The notes under the pieces: model-generated
Seen by the model: the letters and a program-made list of their open reading frames with translations, nothing else
Database searches by the model: none
What the model was told of the DNA's origin: nothing
NCBI GenBank assembly: GCA_023375675.1
Contig: JALQBC010000003.1
Coordinates: 124,001-188,000 of the forward strand
Direction of reading: 5' to 3'
Source: Cytospora piceicola
Lineage: Eukaryota; Ascomycota; Sordariomycetes; Diaporthales; Cytosporaceae
DNA: 64,000 bases
Shown here: piece after piece, positions 1 to 12,724 of the stretch
How the letters are laid out: each line of letters opens with the position of its first letter
How positions within the stretch are numbered: position 1 is the stretch's first letter
Made by a program: the position numbers and the translations under genes

Positions 1-311
1 AAAAAACACCAAGCCGAACGCTCGTGCTGAACCGTGACCCAATCCTAGTGACGGAGTTTTCCAAAATAAATCTCGCCCAGTTCATATATATGGTAGACAA
101 AAGTGCATACCATGGAAGTTCCGAACGCCTGTGTGATCTTTTTGTTCCATGCCCTTAAAAAACAAAACTACCAACACTGTTTGACGTTATAGACAGGTGT
201 CATCTCTCACGTCTTGCCTCTCCCATTTATTCAGGTGATCCAATATCGCATCAGAATAACCACCGACCTGGTCGTTTGCTTCGTTTCAAACCGTGATAAG
301 AAAACATCATC

Positions 312-3300
312 TTAGGTAGCGTTAGTGGTGCCATTCCTCCTGACCACCCCGGCCATGCTCAGCGAGAAGTTAGCTGGCGGCCGCTCGATTTCAAAGCTCC
401 TGCTTGGCACCAGCCTTCCGCCAGGCGTCCGTGGGTTGGCAACATTGACCGTCCCGGCGCGGCTGACCGTCCTCGCTCGCTCAGAGGCGGAGTCCGAGTC
501 GGACTCGACCTCCGTGTCTTCGCCATCGTCGTCATCCTGGTCATCGTCATGTGTAATCATAGCTTCTGCTGTACCGTCATGACCCGATCCATTGGCACCT
601 GACAAGGAATAATCATCTATGTCCTGGCTGTCTAGAGGGTGCTCGTAGTCAGACAGCCGCTGGAAGTAATCAGCAAGGCCATCAACACTTGGTGTCCCAA
701 CGACGATGTCGTAGTTGGGCGGAGGTGTGGCCGACTGCGGCGGCGGACTTTCGGCGTCGAATGGTGGCGGGTCGAAGGACGGGTAGCGAAGGAGGTGCAT
801 CGGCCGAGGGTTGCATTCCTGATCTCGTAACCTTTGCAAAGGGTTGGCCGACGAGGAAGTCAAATTGCCTCCAGATTCGCTTGCCTCCGCGGCTGTTGGC
901 GAGCTGAGGCTGGAATTGCCGTTGATCCCTTGGGCCGAGGTGTGCAGGTGAGCGGCTTGCGGTGGCATGGGTAGCGCAGTGTTGATCTGGTTAGCTTCAA
1001 CCAAGTTACCACTACCATTATCAGGAGTAGCACCAGAAGTCATGAACCGTGCATCAGGACAGCCACATGATGTCTGCATACGCCCCCCGGGGGAGTCTGG
1101 ACTGTCGTACTGGGGCAGGGCAGTGTTTGCCTGTGTCGCGCGGCAGTTGAGGACCGTAAAAGGCGAGTCGATGCTGATCTCAAAATGTCGACGCTTTTTG
1201 CCAGCGGGATCTTCTGGGTCCAAGCGAGAAATGCGCATCACAATCTTCATCCAGTGATACACATTGACGTTCTTCCAGCTGCAGTCTGGGTGCATCCTCA
1301 GCGACTTGTCCTTGGCCATCATCTCGCATGTTGGCATTTGCACGTTCATTTCCATCTCGGTCGAGGCCCAGTACGATTCAAGGCCCAGATCCAAGTCGCC
1401 AAGCAGATTATCGCTGGGCTCCGGCAGCGGCTGCGGCTGAGACTGCGTGCGTTGAGCGTCCATGGTCCTCCTCCTTTGTGCTGCTTCGCGGGCGTAGTGC
1501 CGCTCGTCGGGGGTCAGCTCGCCGCCGCTGAGAATGCGCAGCTCGCTGGAGTCGAATTGTTTGTCCATCGGCTTGCCGGCGGTTTTCTCAAGCAACAAAA
1601 TCTTCCTCCCGGGATCTTTCCTGGTCACCTTTCGGTCGTTGGTCCAGTATTCTATCGACTCCGTGACGAAGACTTTCAACTTGTGGACTTGCACCTTCGC
1701 CAGTGGCGTCAATTTGAAGGCGATGGGGATCTTTGCTCCGATGGGAAATGACTTCCCCGATATCATGATGTCGTAATGAAGTTGATCCTCCCACTGCCGA
1801 GATATCGAGATGGGCTCTGATGTCTCCAGAGAAAGCTGATCAGGGACGCGAATAATCGACACCTCCTTCGTTCCGTGAAGGTTTGGCTTGAAGGCACCAG
1901 CGCGCTCGACAGTTGTCTCGAGCTCCCATCGGACAGACCCATACTGAAGCTTGATGGTCTCCAGTTGATGGTGGTCGATGGGAAGTTCAAAGGAGTACTC
2001 GTATGTGCCAGGGTAAAACACCTTGAAACCCTTCGGTTGTACATGGTGAGCTGCCGGAGACTCGCCTTTCCCAAAACTCCTTGATTCTACCGAACGAAGT
2101 GATAAACGCTTCAGTTCCTTAGCCGACATATTGGACCGGTGTCGACCTCCTCCTCCGAGCTGAAGAGAGGCAGAGGAATCTCCATGAGTGAAAGATGACC
2201 GGGCCAAATTTGAGCCGGATGAATTACCCTTAATAGTGTATGTGCACTGGTTGCCGTAGTCCGTCTCCCATCCATCGTGCATGGCGTGGAAGAATGTCAG
2301 AGCTTGTGTTCTCAGAGACTCTTCTTCGAACATATCGACTTTGAGAGGAGGTATTCCTTCTGGCCACTCTGTACGTGCCCTTCCGAGTAATTTCAGCGTG
2401 ACGGACTTGATCTTCGTGTTCTTCGAAATGTTGAGCTGTAGCTTGCCGCGCAGTAGTGCGGTCGAGTTGTGGCTTTCGTGTCGTGTGTGGCCATCGTGAT
2501 CAAATCCGGTCAGGAACACGTTAGGCTCGGCCAGAAGAATTGTACAAGACAATCCACTACCAGAAGCAACTGGCTTGGGGTGCTGAATTTCCTGGACTGA
2601 CGAGTTCACAAGGCTCTTGCCTGGTCTAACAGACATGAGACTGTTCCGGGGATGGTTGAGCCCAATGCTGGAACGGGAGGGCAAGTGAGACGGCCGGAGA
2701 GATACGTCCGCCATGGTAGACGTTGACGGCGGTGAAGAGTGCGCAGCTGATGCCGGCGCGGTAAGTGATGGGGAGAGATTCGGTAGTCTTGTTGTAGTGG
2801 GTGCAACGGGTTCCTCGTTCTCTTCCGGGACGATGCCTGGTTCTTGTGGTGGTACGGGTGCGGTTGAGGGTCGCCGGATAGGAGCCTGTGGCACAGTAAT
2901 TGTTTGAGGTGGTTCTGCAGTAGATGACACGGAGTCGTTTCCAAAGGATGCGTCCTCGGTTCTGGAAAGCCGGCTTGCGACGCTCAGCCAGCTGACGGGC
3001 CGTACTCTTGTTCTCGTCTGCGGTAGACCAGTCGTAGTGGATGTACTGTCAGGAGCTGCAGGCCTGTGTGTGTCGTTGGTCTGCAAGGCGGATCTGAGCT
3101 TGCTGAAAAGTATGCTGGCTTTCTTGTCGCCAGCAAAGGTCATGAAAGACTTTCTCTTGTCCTGGTTCCGAACTCGTCTTTGGTTTTCTTCCTGCGCCTG
3201 ATGCTTCTTCTGCCTACCCTCCTTCTTCTTATCTTCTGCCTCCCTTCTCTTTCCTCTTTCCTCTTTTCTTCGCCGTTGCCTCTCGGCTTCTGGAGGTGCT

Positions 3301-3674
3301 GTTTTTGTCCTTAACTCGTGGGGTATAAAGCCGGAGGGGTATGAGACGATGTGTATCGAGTGGGGGCGGCGTTGGCGGGGGCCGATGTGCGGTACCGGCA
3401 GGCTTGGATTTGTGCCTGTTGAGACGCGACGGGCCCGCCGTTCAGCTGAAGTCCGGGGGTGGTAGTAGACAAATGCGCCGGGTGGATGCTGCTCAGGACG
3501 ATTGGGATCTAACACTGTAAAGTTTACAAGTGTCTGGTTAGTATCTCACTCTAGTGAAAGATTGCCAACCAAATAGTAAAGCGCAAAAAAAGAGGACAGT
3601 GATGACCAACGCGAGGATGAAGTGGAGTCGCCTGGAGACTGGGTTTGTATCTCGAGAGATCCTCCGGTCGACAT
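312..3674 (-). CDS. alpha-arrestin (ART-type ubiquitin-ligase adaptor), 1088 aa
   Basis: CDS is complement(312..3514, 3611..3674). The large exon opens directly at an acceptor (TTTACAG), with no ATG. A TACTAAC branch site lies about 20 nt upstream. The only phase-compatible small upstream exon starts at the ATG at 3674 and ends at a GTTGGT donor at 3611, giving a 96-nt intron. The protein has a long basic, disordered N-terminus (about residues 1-330). Arrestin N- and C-type beta-sandwich regions follow at roughly 335-860 (for example FYPGTYEYSFELPI and the FPIGAKIPIAFKLTPL region). The tail is acidic and Ser-rich and holds a PPNY (PPxY) motif and an LPQY variant, the docking sites expected for Rsp5/HulA-type HECT ligases. 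By family knowledge such proteins recruit the ligase to plasma-membrane transporters for endocytosis. Size and the insert-rich arrestin fold resemble yeast Ecm21/Csr2 more than the shorter CreD. The family call is firm; the exact orthologue and first exon are inferred. Confidence 0.85.
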
Positions 3675-5760
3675 GATGGCAACTTATGGGCCTGATTGGC
3701 GGCAACAGTGCAGGGAAGCGGGAGGGATGATATGGTGCGGCTGGGCATTTCCAAGCCCAGGCTATGTATGAGGCGATGAGGGTATGAAGGTTTATAGTAT
3801 AGAGTTTATCGCTTGGGTCAGGTGCTGCCTTGAATCGAGACTTGGTCTCTTTACAAATGTAGCGCAACACGAAGCAGTGGGCTGAAAGGAAGAGAGACGG
3901 GTAGGAGACAGCACAGTCCCAGCATGCAGCATAAACGGGATGACAACGGGTGGTGGTGGTGAGGGTAGGAAAGTGACTATTATGAAGACGAGATTGGGGA
4001 AAGGATGAGGATGAGGACGGGGGAACGGACAAGATTGGGATAGGGTTGAGGTGCATAGAGATTAATAACGATTAGGAAAAAAACAAACTCACGGGTGCTT
4101 GAATGTGAATCATAAAGGTATGATAACTATTGCGCTGATCGTAGTTTGTACCCGTCATGTGGGAATGAGGTATGTCGCAGGTTCCCTGAGGCAAGCACAT
4201 GTACTTCGCGAGGATGTTACATGGGAAGCACGGCCATTGGGGGACGGCAGACAGCCGGAATGATAGCAGTTCCAGATGAGTGAAATGCGTGCGCCAAAAG
4301 GGTACAAGCCGGTGGGCACCACAACGAGCAAAGGTGCGACTCGCTGGACCTTGAGGGTCAGAGCCGAGCACTGGAGACAGACAGGGAACTTGGAAGCGAG
4401 CTTGAGAGAATTAATTGATCCTTGGGACGAGCGCGAAAAGAGCGGAGAGTCCGGTACAGGGCGTGTAGAGAGTGGAACGGCACAAGAGGCGTGACCTTGG
4501 TTCGGTGTGATTTGCGTTGTGGTTGTATGCGTGCGTTAAGTGTGTATATGTTGTGTGAGTGTGTGTATGTCGTGCACACTATTTCGCGCTGTTGCGTTAG
4601 GCTCTGATGACAGATGACACGACAAGCTTGACAAGGACACAGCACACGGAAATTGCTCGTGCTTGCGGTGGTAATGCGCAGTTCGGAAAAGTAGACAGAA
4701 ACAGCACGACCAGATGTACGGGAGTCCGGAGTACTCGGAGGACGTGGGTCAACTGCAGTCAGGCCCGGCTCCCAATCAACAAAATATTATACCACTTGAA
4801 CTGGGTATGTGGTACGTACTCCACACAGGTGCGGGAAACTTGGATCAGCTTGCAGGTGGTGGCGTACCGAGCTGGAGCTTAATCCAGAGCTGTCTTTGCG
4901 GCTTGGCTAGGATTGCCTTGTTGGGAAACCTTCTGAAATCTGGAGCTCTCAGTCGGGTTCCGGCTTGTCGGCAAATATCTTCTTCCAAAGCTTGTCCAGG
5001 TGCTTTTTGTTTGGTGATAATGTTGGTGGTGGTATTGAAGCCGTACGTGATTGTGTCACGATCAAGCTCTCGTGTCTTCTGACATGGATCTGATATATGA
5101 TGGAGTGATTGACAGATACCCAAGGTTCCAGATAGCAGAGCGCGTGGTGCACGAGGTACGGATCCGTGCAGTGCAGGCTCCAGATGAGCGGTGGGGAGAC
5201 AGCAGGCAGTGGGGATGTAGATTGTAAGCTGCAGATACAGTAAGGAATTACTGATGACGATGCCGATTTGAGGTTCGCGTGGCGGTCAGAGACAAGAGAC
5301 AGAGCTTCTGCAGAAGCAAAAGCACGACACAAACTATCGCGGGGCGGCAGATGAATATGGAGCGAGGCGAGAACAGCAAAGGTAACATATATTTGCAATG
5401 TATTATACTGAATGAAGCAGAGTGATGAATGAACTAGGTGGGCGTGTGCAACTGACTGTGCGACTGTGCGACTGTGCTGTGTTTATAGGGGTGATCGATT
5501 TCCAAGGTGCCAGTTGCCATGGTCATCATCAATGAAGGTGAACCGGGAAGCTCGGACTACATCGATAGATGGACTGATGGGTAATTCCGTTCGTCCTTCA
5601 CATGCAACGCAACGGCAAGTGCAGAAAAATCGATAACTGATGTGGGGTTGCTTTGAGAAAAAATGTCAGGGTAACAAGGTATCTGCTATCTGGAAACTGA
5701 TGAGGCGACTCTCCAAGAACCTTGCACACGCCTACTTAAGTACCTAGGTCAACTGGTATA

Positions 5761-5818
5761 GGGCGAGGGCGAGGGCGAAGGCGGAGGCGGAGGTGGAGGT
5801 GGAGGAAGCGAGGGCGAG
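5761..5818. repeat. Purine-rich GAGGGC/GGAGGC imperfect repeat
   Basis: A run of GAGGGC, GAAGGC, GGAGGC and GGTGGA units forms an imperfect hexanucleotide repeat of about 58 bp. One strand is nearly all purine. It lies far from any recognised gene, and no function is evident. Confidence 0.7.
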
Positions 5819-5968
5819 AAGTGCAGAACTGCAAGAACTGCCCAGGTGCAGGGGACCGGCACTAACAGTACAGAGTACATGTCGCAGTATGATGCCGTTT
5901 GTGGACGTTGAATTCGGCAAGGTGCCTGTTAGCTCTGGTTGCCTGTTCTGGGGATGGACTTCAATCCC

Positions 5969-5999
5969 GGGGAGGGGGGAGGGGGGAGGGGGAGGGGCA
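5969..5999 (+). repeat. G-run tract, possible G-quadruplex
   Basis: At least four runs of four to six G separated by single A residues. This fits the usual G-quadruplex pattern on the plus strand. Structure formation is inference. Confidence 0.5.
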
Positions 6000-6891
6000 G
6001 TGTATCTGGCAGCAAGGAAGCAGCGAGCGAAGCCATTGGGGGAGAGTTGAGTGGAAAAGTTTCCGAAAGAGGCCACTGGACTTCCTAGTGGTACTCCATA
6101 CGGAATAGAGGGGAATAAAACATGCTGACATGGTGTGGGAACGGGATTATCCTCCCTTGTCTCACTGATGAGTTGTGGACGAGTAATGAGTTGCTGGAGC
6201 ATCTCAAATGGACACTTCCGCGGTCACCGACGTGATTTTTCCTCGTCTGGATCCTCTGCCCTGCAGTCTTGTTGCTGTAAGTATCGCAATCGGATTGATC
6301 CGACTCTGTCCAGGTTGGTTGGTTCTGACCTCATGGTATATGCAGGTCGCAAATCAGATGCCGTTGAACTGACGAAACCTGGAGTTGATCTGGGGTGAAG
6401 TCGATTGCACATCATCACCGACGATGATTGAGAGTTGAAGCTGCGACTGCTGGCCATACTAGTACGGGATCGGCAGAAGAGGTTCGTCTGAAACTTGCTT
6501 ATGCCAATGCTGTGTGCTGTGACCTCTGCGTACTGGTACGGCTCGAACTTGACTATGGGCAGTTTCCATGGCGATACTAACAAAATCGTAGATAGATACG
6601 TAGGTACGTACCTACTTTGGGCTGATAAGAGCACGCCAAGGCCTTAAGACCCAGGACCCTTGACGACGTCACGAGCCCGATTTCTTGGCGCAGCAGTTCC
6701 ACGGCACATGGTCGGTACAGGATACATAGTGTTTAGACAACTTAGGTACCTAGCCGACCTACTGAATATCTAGCCGGGCTGTCAGGCAGGTACCCAGATA
6801 CCTATAGGTACTTGGGTAGTTAAGTCCGGCAGCAGTAGCGCATGGACAGCCGGAGCCCTGGGAGTTCTTGCATGGAGGGAGAGCATTTCCC

Positions 6892-6933
6892 GACTGACTG
6901 ACTGACTGACTTATGATAATGATGATGATGATG
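6892..6933. repeat. GACT and GAT microsatellites
   Basis: About five GACT units are followed closely by a short run of GAT units. Simple-sequence repeat without visible function. Confidence 0.7.
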
Positions 6934-8149
6934 GCTTCCCAAGGTTCCCCTCAGCCTCTTTCAAACCTTGAACCACTCCTATTGTCCATTGTTTATTACA
7001 CCTCATCCTGAACACATCTAGATCTTGATCTCCACCTTGTCTCACCTCTGAAATCAGGGTAACAGCTCTATTCTCCCCCATGCTTGTATTGCCGAGTCAT
7101 GGAAACCGGGAACCAACAAGACACGACAGAGGAAAAATCCAAGTGTGTGTGCCTGTGTGCCTTTCACGCTTCTTACCAGACCAGTTCACGCCTCACGATA
7201 CCGACTTCCGACACGGAGTTGTCAGGGAGCGAAGAGGGCTGCTGTTCTTCGCAGTAATCAAGCCTCCAATCCCTGCCGGCGCATCCTTCCCCAGCTTCCA
7301 GGAAGATTCCCGTTCGCACGGCATGACGAGAGAGAGAGAGAGGTGAAAGATTAAATTCCCGATGCGACAGGGGGCCCCGAAAGATCTTGCTGTCAACTCA
7401 AATCGGCCAGTTCAGTAGTGCCTCGTAGTGTGCGGCCGTTGACGGGGCTGACGGGGGGCGCAAGCCACAAACCTCGTCCCAAGTCTCATCTACCTACTTA
7501 AGTACCTAGGTATGTATAAACCTTCACCATCGAATCATGAAGGTTCTTGATCGTAAGAAAATAATCACTCGTCCCGATCTCAATGGCAGTGGCGATCCCC
7601 CAGCGGCAAGCATCCGAACGTGGGAGCCATCACCCCCCCCCCCTCCTCCTTGCAACGTTCGAACCGAAACAAGCTTCTAGAGCCTCCTCTCCTTCCAAGG
7701 AGGGGAACAAGGCCAAAACCAACCTCTGGCCCGATTCGTCTTGTACTCGTCCCTGCTTGGGGATCCCAGGATCCCACCCAAGTGCCGTGTCCCTGGTCCC
7801 GTGGCAGTGGTGGACCTGTCCGTTGGCTCCGGGCCAGGGGAAAAAGGCGCCACTGACATCACCAGGCATATATACTGGCATAGAAGCAACTATATACGAC
7901 CCCTAACCCTGAATTGTCACCACTCTCCACCATCAAACCAAACCAAACCTCCATCCCAACCTTCAAACCAAATTGCGGCGAAGAACTTTGCCGACGCCAT
8001 GCAGAAGTTCATGCAGCCCCATGGTCTAGACCCTTACCAAGATTAGCATCGAAAGATGTTCAGAATAGCAGGGTGCCCGGTCGTCCCAACGGGCCTGAAA
8101 GGATTCGGCCCAACTAACCCAACCAGCCAGGGTCCCCCCGGGGGTCTCA

Positions 8150-8178
8150 GGGGGTTTGGGGGGTTGGGGGAGGGGGGT
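8150..8178 (+). repeat. G-run tract, possible G-quadruplex
   Basis: Four consecutive runs of five or six G separated by TTT, TT and A, about 320 bp outside the left end of the transposon. It satisfies a strict G-quadruplex pattern. Structure is inferred. Confidence 0.5.
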
Positions 8179-8495
8179 GGCCATTGGATGTGGGGGCCAG
8201 GCCAGGAAACATTTCATGTTCGCAACCGAACTTACTAACTACCTACCTACTGTAGGTAATTTTTCACACTGAAGTACATAAGGTGTGTTCCAGAAGAGCC
8301 CATAGCAATAATGTGACTCTGCCTGCATCTGGATTGCCTTTTAGAAACCCGGTGGGCTTGTGGCGTCCAGCCTCTTCTTACCGACCGGTCATCACGCCCG
8401 CCTGAGCCTGCACAAGCCATCTGAGAGCCGGGCAGCCCCGTGACTCTCGGTCCCGGAGAACGAAGTGAAACACGAGGATGGCAACATCTGGATGT

Positions 8496-8546
8496 CTACG
8501 GTGTCCCACAGGGGTCTTAGGGACAACGGCCGTCGAGGGCACTTTT
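8496..8546 (+). repeat. Left terminal inverted repeat of the transposon
   Basis: These 51 bp match the reverse complement of 15902-15952 with only a few transition-type differences. The repeat is GC-rich and ends sharply against AT-rich interior DNA. Weaker inverted similarity continues inward to roughly 9070. Confidence 0.9.
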
Positions 8547-10079
8547 GACCTTTGTTTGTTTTTACTATAAACACGCCATATTAAACACGTGTTACACCTA
8601 CCTACCCGCGCTAGTTACTACGCGCCCCGATACCAAAATTTCCAGCCTATAAAATTTTCATCTCTTAAAATATTCTTTAAACCGAATCTAATAAACCTAC
8701 TAACTTTTAACCTACGCTACCTCTGCTTTACTTATCGTTAACTAAGGTAGATTAAGCTTTACTAGCATTAAGCTTTAATTACCTATACTATGTATATTCT
8801 ACTACTTATTTTTTTTAATTATTACTATTAAAAATCCTACCTTAACTAACCGCTATTATAAGAGTTAAAGAGCTAAAGAGCTTTAAGTAGAAAGGTAAGC
8901 CCTTTTAGTAACCGCCTAAGAAGCTAAAGAATTATAATACAGACGCTTAGATTATATCTTTCTAGATAAATAAGCTTTGCTAAAGCAATATTCCTAAGGT
9001 TAGGTTTATCTGCCTTTATTTTAAGGTACTCATTCTTAAGCTTATCTTTTACTTACTACCTAAAAATAACGTTTTTTTATTATTAAGATATTTAGCGTAT
9101 CTCTAAGCTTAAGGTCTTCCTTATTAAGAGATAAGAGGAGAAGCGAGCTATTATTAATATAAAGGATATATATTACTAGATAGCTTTAGTATACTATCTT
9201 CTTTTACCTGCTACTAATAATCGAGACATTTAGATTTTTAACTAAACCGACGGTAGAGCAAATAAAAGCACGCTTAAGCTATACGTAATATATTAAAGTA
9301 ATAAGGCTATAAGACTATTTACGGAGTATATAGTTTCCTATAATACGTAGGGATTTATAAATAACAGCTATACTTATTGCTATTATAAAAGACGTAGAAT
9401 ATATTCTTATAAAGCCGGTATAATTACTATTTAAAGAAAATAAAAAAAACTAAAGCTAACTAAAACAGAGTACTAAACTAAGTAAGCTGTAGATCTAAAG
9501 AAGAAAAAGATTAAGTTTACCGGATTTAGTAAGAAAACGCTTAAAAGCTTAAGTATAAATAAAATTATAGAGTTTAGGGGACTTATTCGACAGGCTAAAA
9601 AAAAGAGGTAAGATAAAGCGCTAACGGAAGTATTACCTGCTAAGAAGCAGAAGACTAGATAGGATTATAATATAACGGAGGCTATAAATATAGGCGTTTA
9701 GTTGTTTTATAAAAATTTAGATTTATAAGGTATATAGTAAGCTAGATAAAGCTATTATAACATTATAATAAGTAATACGAAAGAAAAGGTATAATTTCAG
9801 TATTTTTAATACTATTCTACTATAGTAAAGTTAAGTAAAATATTAAGTATATTAGCTACTTATAACCTTTAGCTAATAACTTTAGTAGCCTTTGTTTAAG
9901 TTTGATTAATAGTGATTAAGTTTATTAGACCTTAATCTAACTCTATAAATAAAAAAACTTTAATAATATTAAAAAGCTAATAAGATAAATAGATAATATT
10001 ACCTTTATATCTACTTACTTAGTTTCTTCTTATCCTTTATATTCACGTCTTACCTATTCTTAATAGTAAATATAGTTTC

Positions 10080-11600
10080 TTAAGAGGAGATAAAGATATA
10101 CGAGGTTATAAGAAAGCTGTATAAGAATGTTAATAAGCTCTTCCCGTACTTTAAATGTTGCCTAATATACTTTAAATACTTCCTAAGAAAGTTACCTCGC
10201 CTACCTTATTTTAAAGCTATATAAGAAGCTAGCTATTAGCCTGTATTTAGTCCTGTATATACGTCTGCTAGCTCTTAACGTAATAATAGCAATCCCGTGT
10301 CCGGTTTATACGCCCCTTTAGCATAATATACCCTAAACCGTAGTACTTTTACACAACCTTAAGCCGGCGGTATAAAGGCTTACTATACGAAGTATTATAT
10401 CGTCCGGAAGAATAGCTTAAACCGTAAACTACGTTAGCGTATAATTACCGTCTCTATTTACCTCCGCCTCTGGATTTCTATATATAAGCCGCTTAGCAAA
10501 GTTAATAACATCGAGATTAAAGAGCCTATACGGCTTAAGCGGCTTTATACTACAGAAAGGGTTCGTTTCGTCGCTAATAAGCAGTTCCCGAATTACCTCG
10601 AGCTTATTAAAGAGATCTAGAACGTTACTAACATTAAAAAGAACGAGTTTAAAAATCTAAAGCAATACCGGCTTATAAGTCAGATTACAACAGGTAATAA
10701 AACAGAGTTTAAACACCTTAAACTCGGCCGAAATAAGCCTATTACGATAGAACGTCTTCGGGAATACTACTTTAGAAATAACGATAAGCTTAAAGAAGTC
10801 GAAAGGGAGAAGCCTGTTTTTATTAACCTAGTCGCAGAGGCGGTAAATAAAGGCGCTATAGCAGAAGATAAAGCTAAAAACGTAATATAGAGGGAGGCGA
10901 AGGAGAAGAAAGCACTACGCGAACAGGCAAAGCTTAAAAAAGAGCAAGCTAAAAAGCAAACGGCCGTTAAGAAAAAGCTACTACCTACTAAATCTAAGCG
11001 ACGCACAGCTAGTTTAACCCCGGCACTATTAAATAAAAAGCTAAAGGTAGAAAGAGACTTAAGCCTTATAAATGCTACTCCGGCTATCTCTAGTAAATTA
11101 AAAAGTAACTAAGACCGAAAGAGGGCTAGTAGTAGCGACTAAGGAGATACGAGCCTAATAAATAGGGAGCTGTAGTAAAAGTAGTCGATATTTACAGTAC
11201 AGACAGATGCTTTAAAGCTAGACTATAAACTTATAAAAGATATAGCTAATACAGTTAAAGTATACGATTTAACTTAGATTAAGGGTAAAGGAATAAAGAC
11301 AGAGCTAAAGTAAACGCTTATATATAATAATAACGAGCAATAAGGGGAGATATTTAAGGTTATAGCAGAGAAAGAGGGAAGTAGCGAAACATTAGAGGAA
11401 AACGCGGGGATAGTAAAGGTTAAAGATAATAAAGATATAAACGCTATCCTTAATACCGAAGTGTTAGAGAAAGGGGGGAAAGCAGCTTATAGCGAAATCA
11501 TTAGTACGGCGTAAACGTACTTAAAAGCACTAGTTATTACTCGTTCGACAGCACAGAAAAGTTTAGAAAACGGTATAAAAAGTAGCAGGTAGATATATAA
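10080..11600 (+). pseudogene. RIP-degraded coding remnant of unknown function in the transposon
   Basis: Read on the plus strand in one frame, this region gives long stretches of protein-like sequence interrupted mainly by TAG and TAA, which RIP creates from CAG and CAA. Around 10860-11000 the conceptual product is rich in Lys, Glu, Ala and Gln and looks like a basic coiled coil (for example KEKKALREQAKLKKEQAKK). The following part is acidic and Lys/Asp-rich. I recognise no catalytic motif. Its position opposite the transposase suggests an accessory protein of the element. Confidence 0.5.
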
Positions 11601-11949
11601 AATAAATAAAAAATACAATATATATCTTTATCTAGGGTAATAAACGGTACTAACGCTTAATTAATAGTAAATACGCTTAATTAAGGTTTAGTATAAAGAA
11701 ACCGGGTGAAAGTACTATAATTAACATTTAGCTAAAGTAATCTATATTTTCTAGTTTAAGTAAACGTAGTCGTAAAACGTAAAGTAACATTAAATTATCC
11801 CTATTATCCTCCTTATCCTTATTATCCTTATCGTCCTCGATAATAATAGTATTTTCCTTAGTCCCTCTAGCCCTTTCTATATTCCTCCGTATAGCTACCC
11901 TTCTCCGCGTTACTTAAAGCTTAAGTACAATCTCAAGCTTATAGCCTAT

Positions 11950-12570
11950 AATAGTAGTATTATCTAGTAAGTCTATTATTAATTCGCGTTAAGGTATACG
12001 TCTTCGGGTAACAGGTTTTAATAACTTTAGTTATCGGCGATATAACAGACGTAATACCTGTAGTATATTCTTAGAGGCGGTACAGTCGGAAAGTAACGAC
12101 TTATAAAAGAGATTAAACGTTACTATAAAACCGTCGCAGGTATTAGCGTCGGATACGGGTTAAAGAATACATCGTATAAGATACTTAAATATAATAATAT
12201 TGCCGTTATAAAGGGCTGCAGCTTCGTAAACTCGGTTCTCTATACAGTCTACGTTATAGACTATACGCTACGTGCTTAGATAAAGATGTCGAATACTAAG
12301 CCGGTAAAATATAGTTTATATTAATTTTTGCTAGATAGGCTAAACCTGGATGTTACTAAATAGCTTAATCAGACGGTAGGTTTCGTAAGGTAAAACACGT
12401 TTATAAAAAACGGTAGTAAAGTAGTCGGTCGTTTTAACGTTAACACGCTAGCCTATATAAAAACAAACGTTAATAAAACTAGGTAAATAATATTTTAGTA
12501 TAACGACTAATATATAGCGGTAGTAATACTACGTAGCTAATATTAGTAAAAGAAAAGTAAAGAATAATAA
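11950..12570 (+). pseudogene. Second plus-strand coding-like remnant inside the transposon
   Basis: The plus strand shows protein-like stretches (for example TVAGISVGYGLKNTSYKIL) broken by RIP-type stops. It may be a further exon of the remnant at 10080-11600 or a separate gene. No family recognised. Confidence 0.3.
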
Positions 12571-12724
12571 TAGATTTAGTAGGATATTTATTTTATATAT
12601 ATATAATTAACGGTAAATATATACGAGTAAGGTTATAGCTCTACTAAAGACTTTAATTAAATATAATCAATATTAATTAAGTTAGAGCGATGGAAATAAC
12701 AGTAAATAGAATTATATTTAACTA

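Larger units (their letters stand above)
3675..8491. other. Long intergenic region between arrestin gene and transposon
   Basis: I see no convincing protein-coding gene here. Open frames are short, overlap on both strands and have no recognisable motifs. The part next to 3675 should hold the promoter and 5' leader of the arrestin gene, which is read leftward. The stretch also contains GT-rich DNA near 4530-4580, purine repeats at 5761-5818, G-run tracts near 5969-5999 and 8150-8178, short GACT and GAT microsatellites at 6892-6933, and many TACCTA/TAGGTA motifs. A TATA-like sequence (7868) followed by a pyrimidine/CAAACC-rich leader looks like a fungal core promoter, but only a 15-residue reading frame follows it. 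Confidence 0.6.

Noticed and set aside
1185..1751. 188-codon plus-strand frame inside the arrestin gene
   Set aside because: It lies wholly opposite a well-supported coding exon and has no family features.
10767..11006. 79-codon minus-strand frame rich in Phe, Leu and Ser
   Set aside because: Complement of the Lys/Glu/Ala-rich coiled-coil remnant inside the RIP-mutated element.
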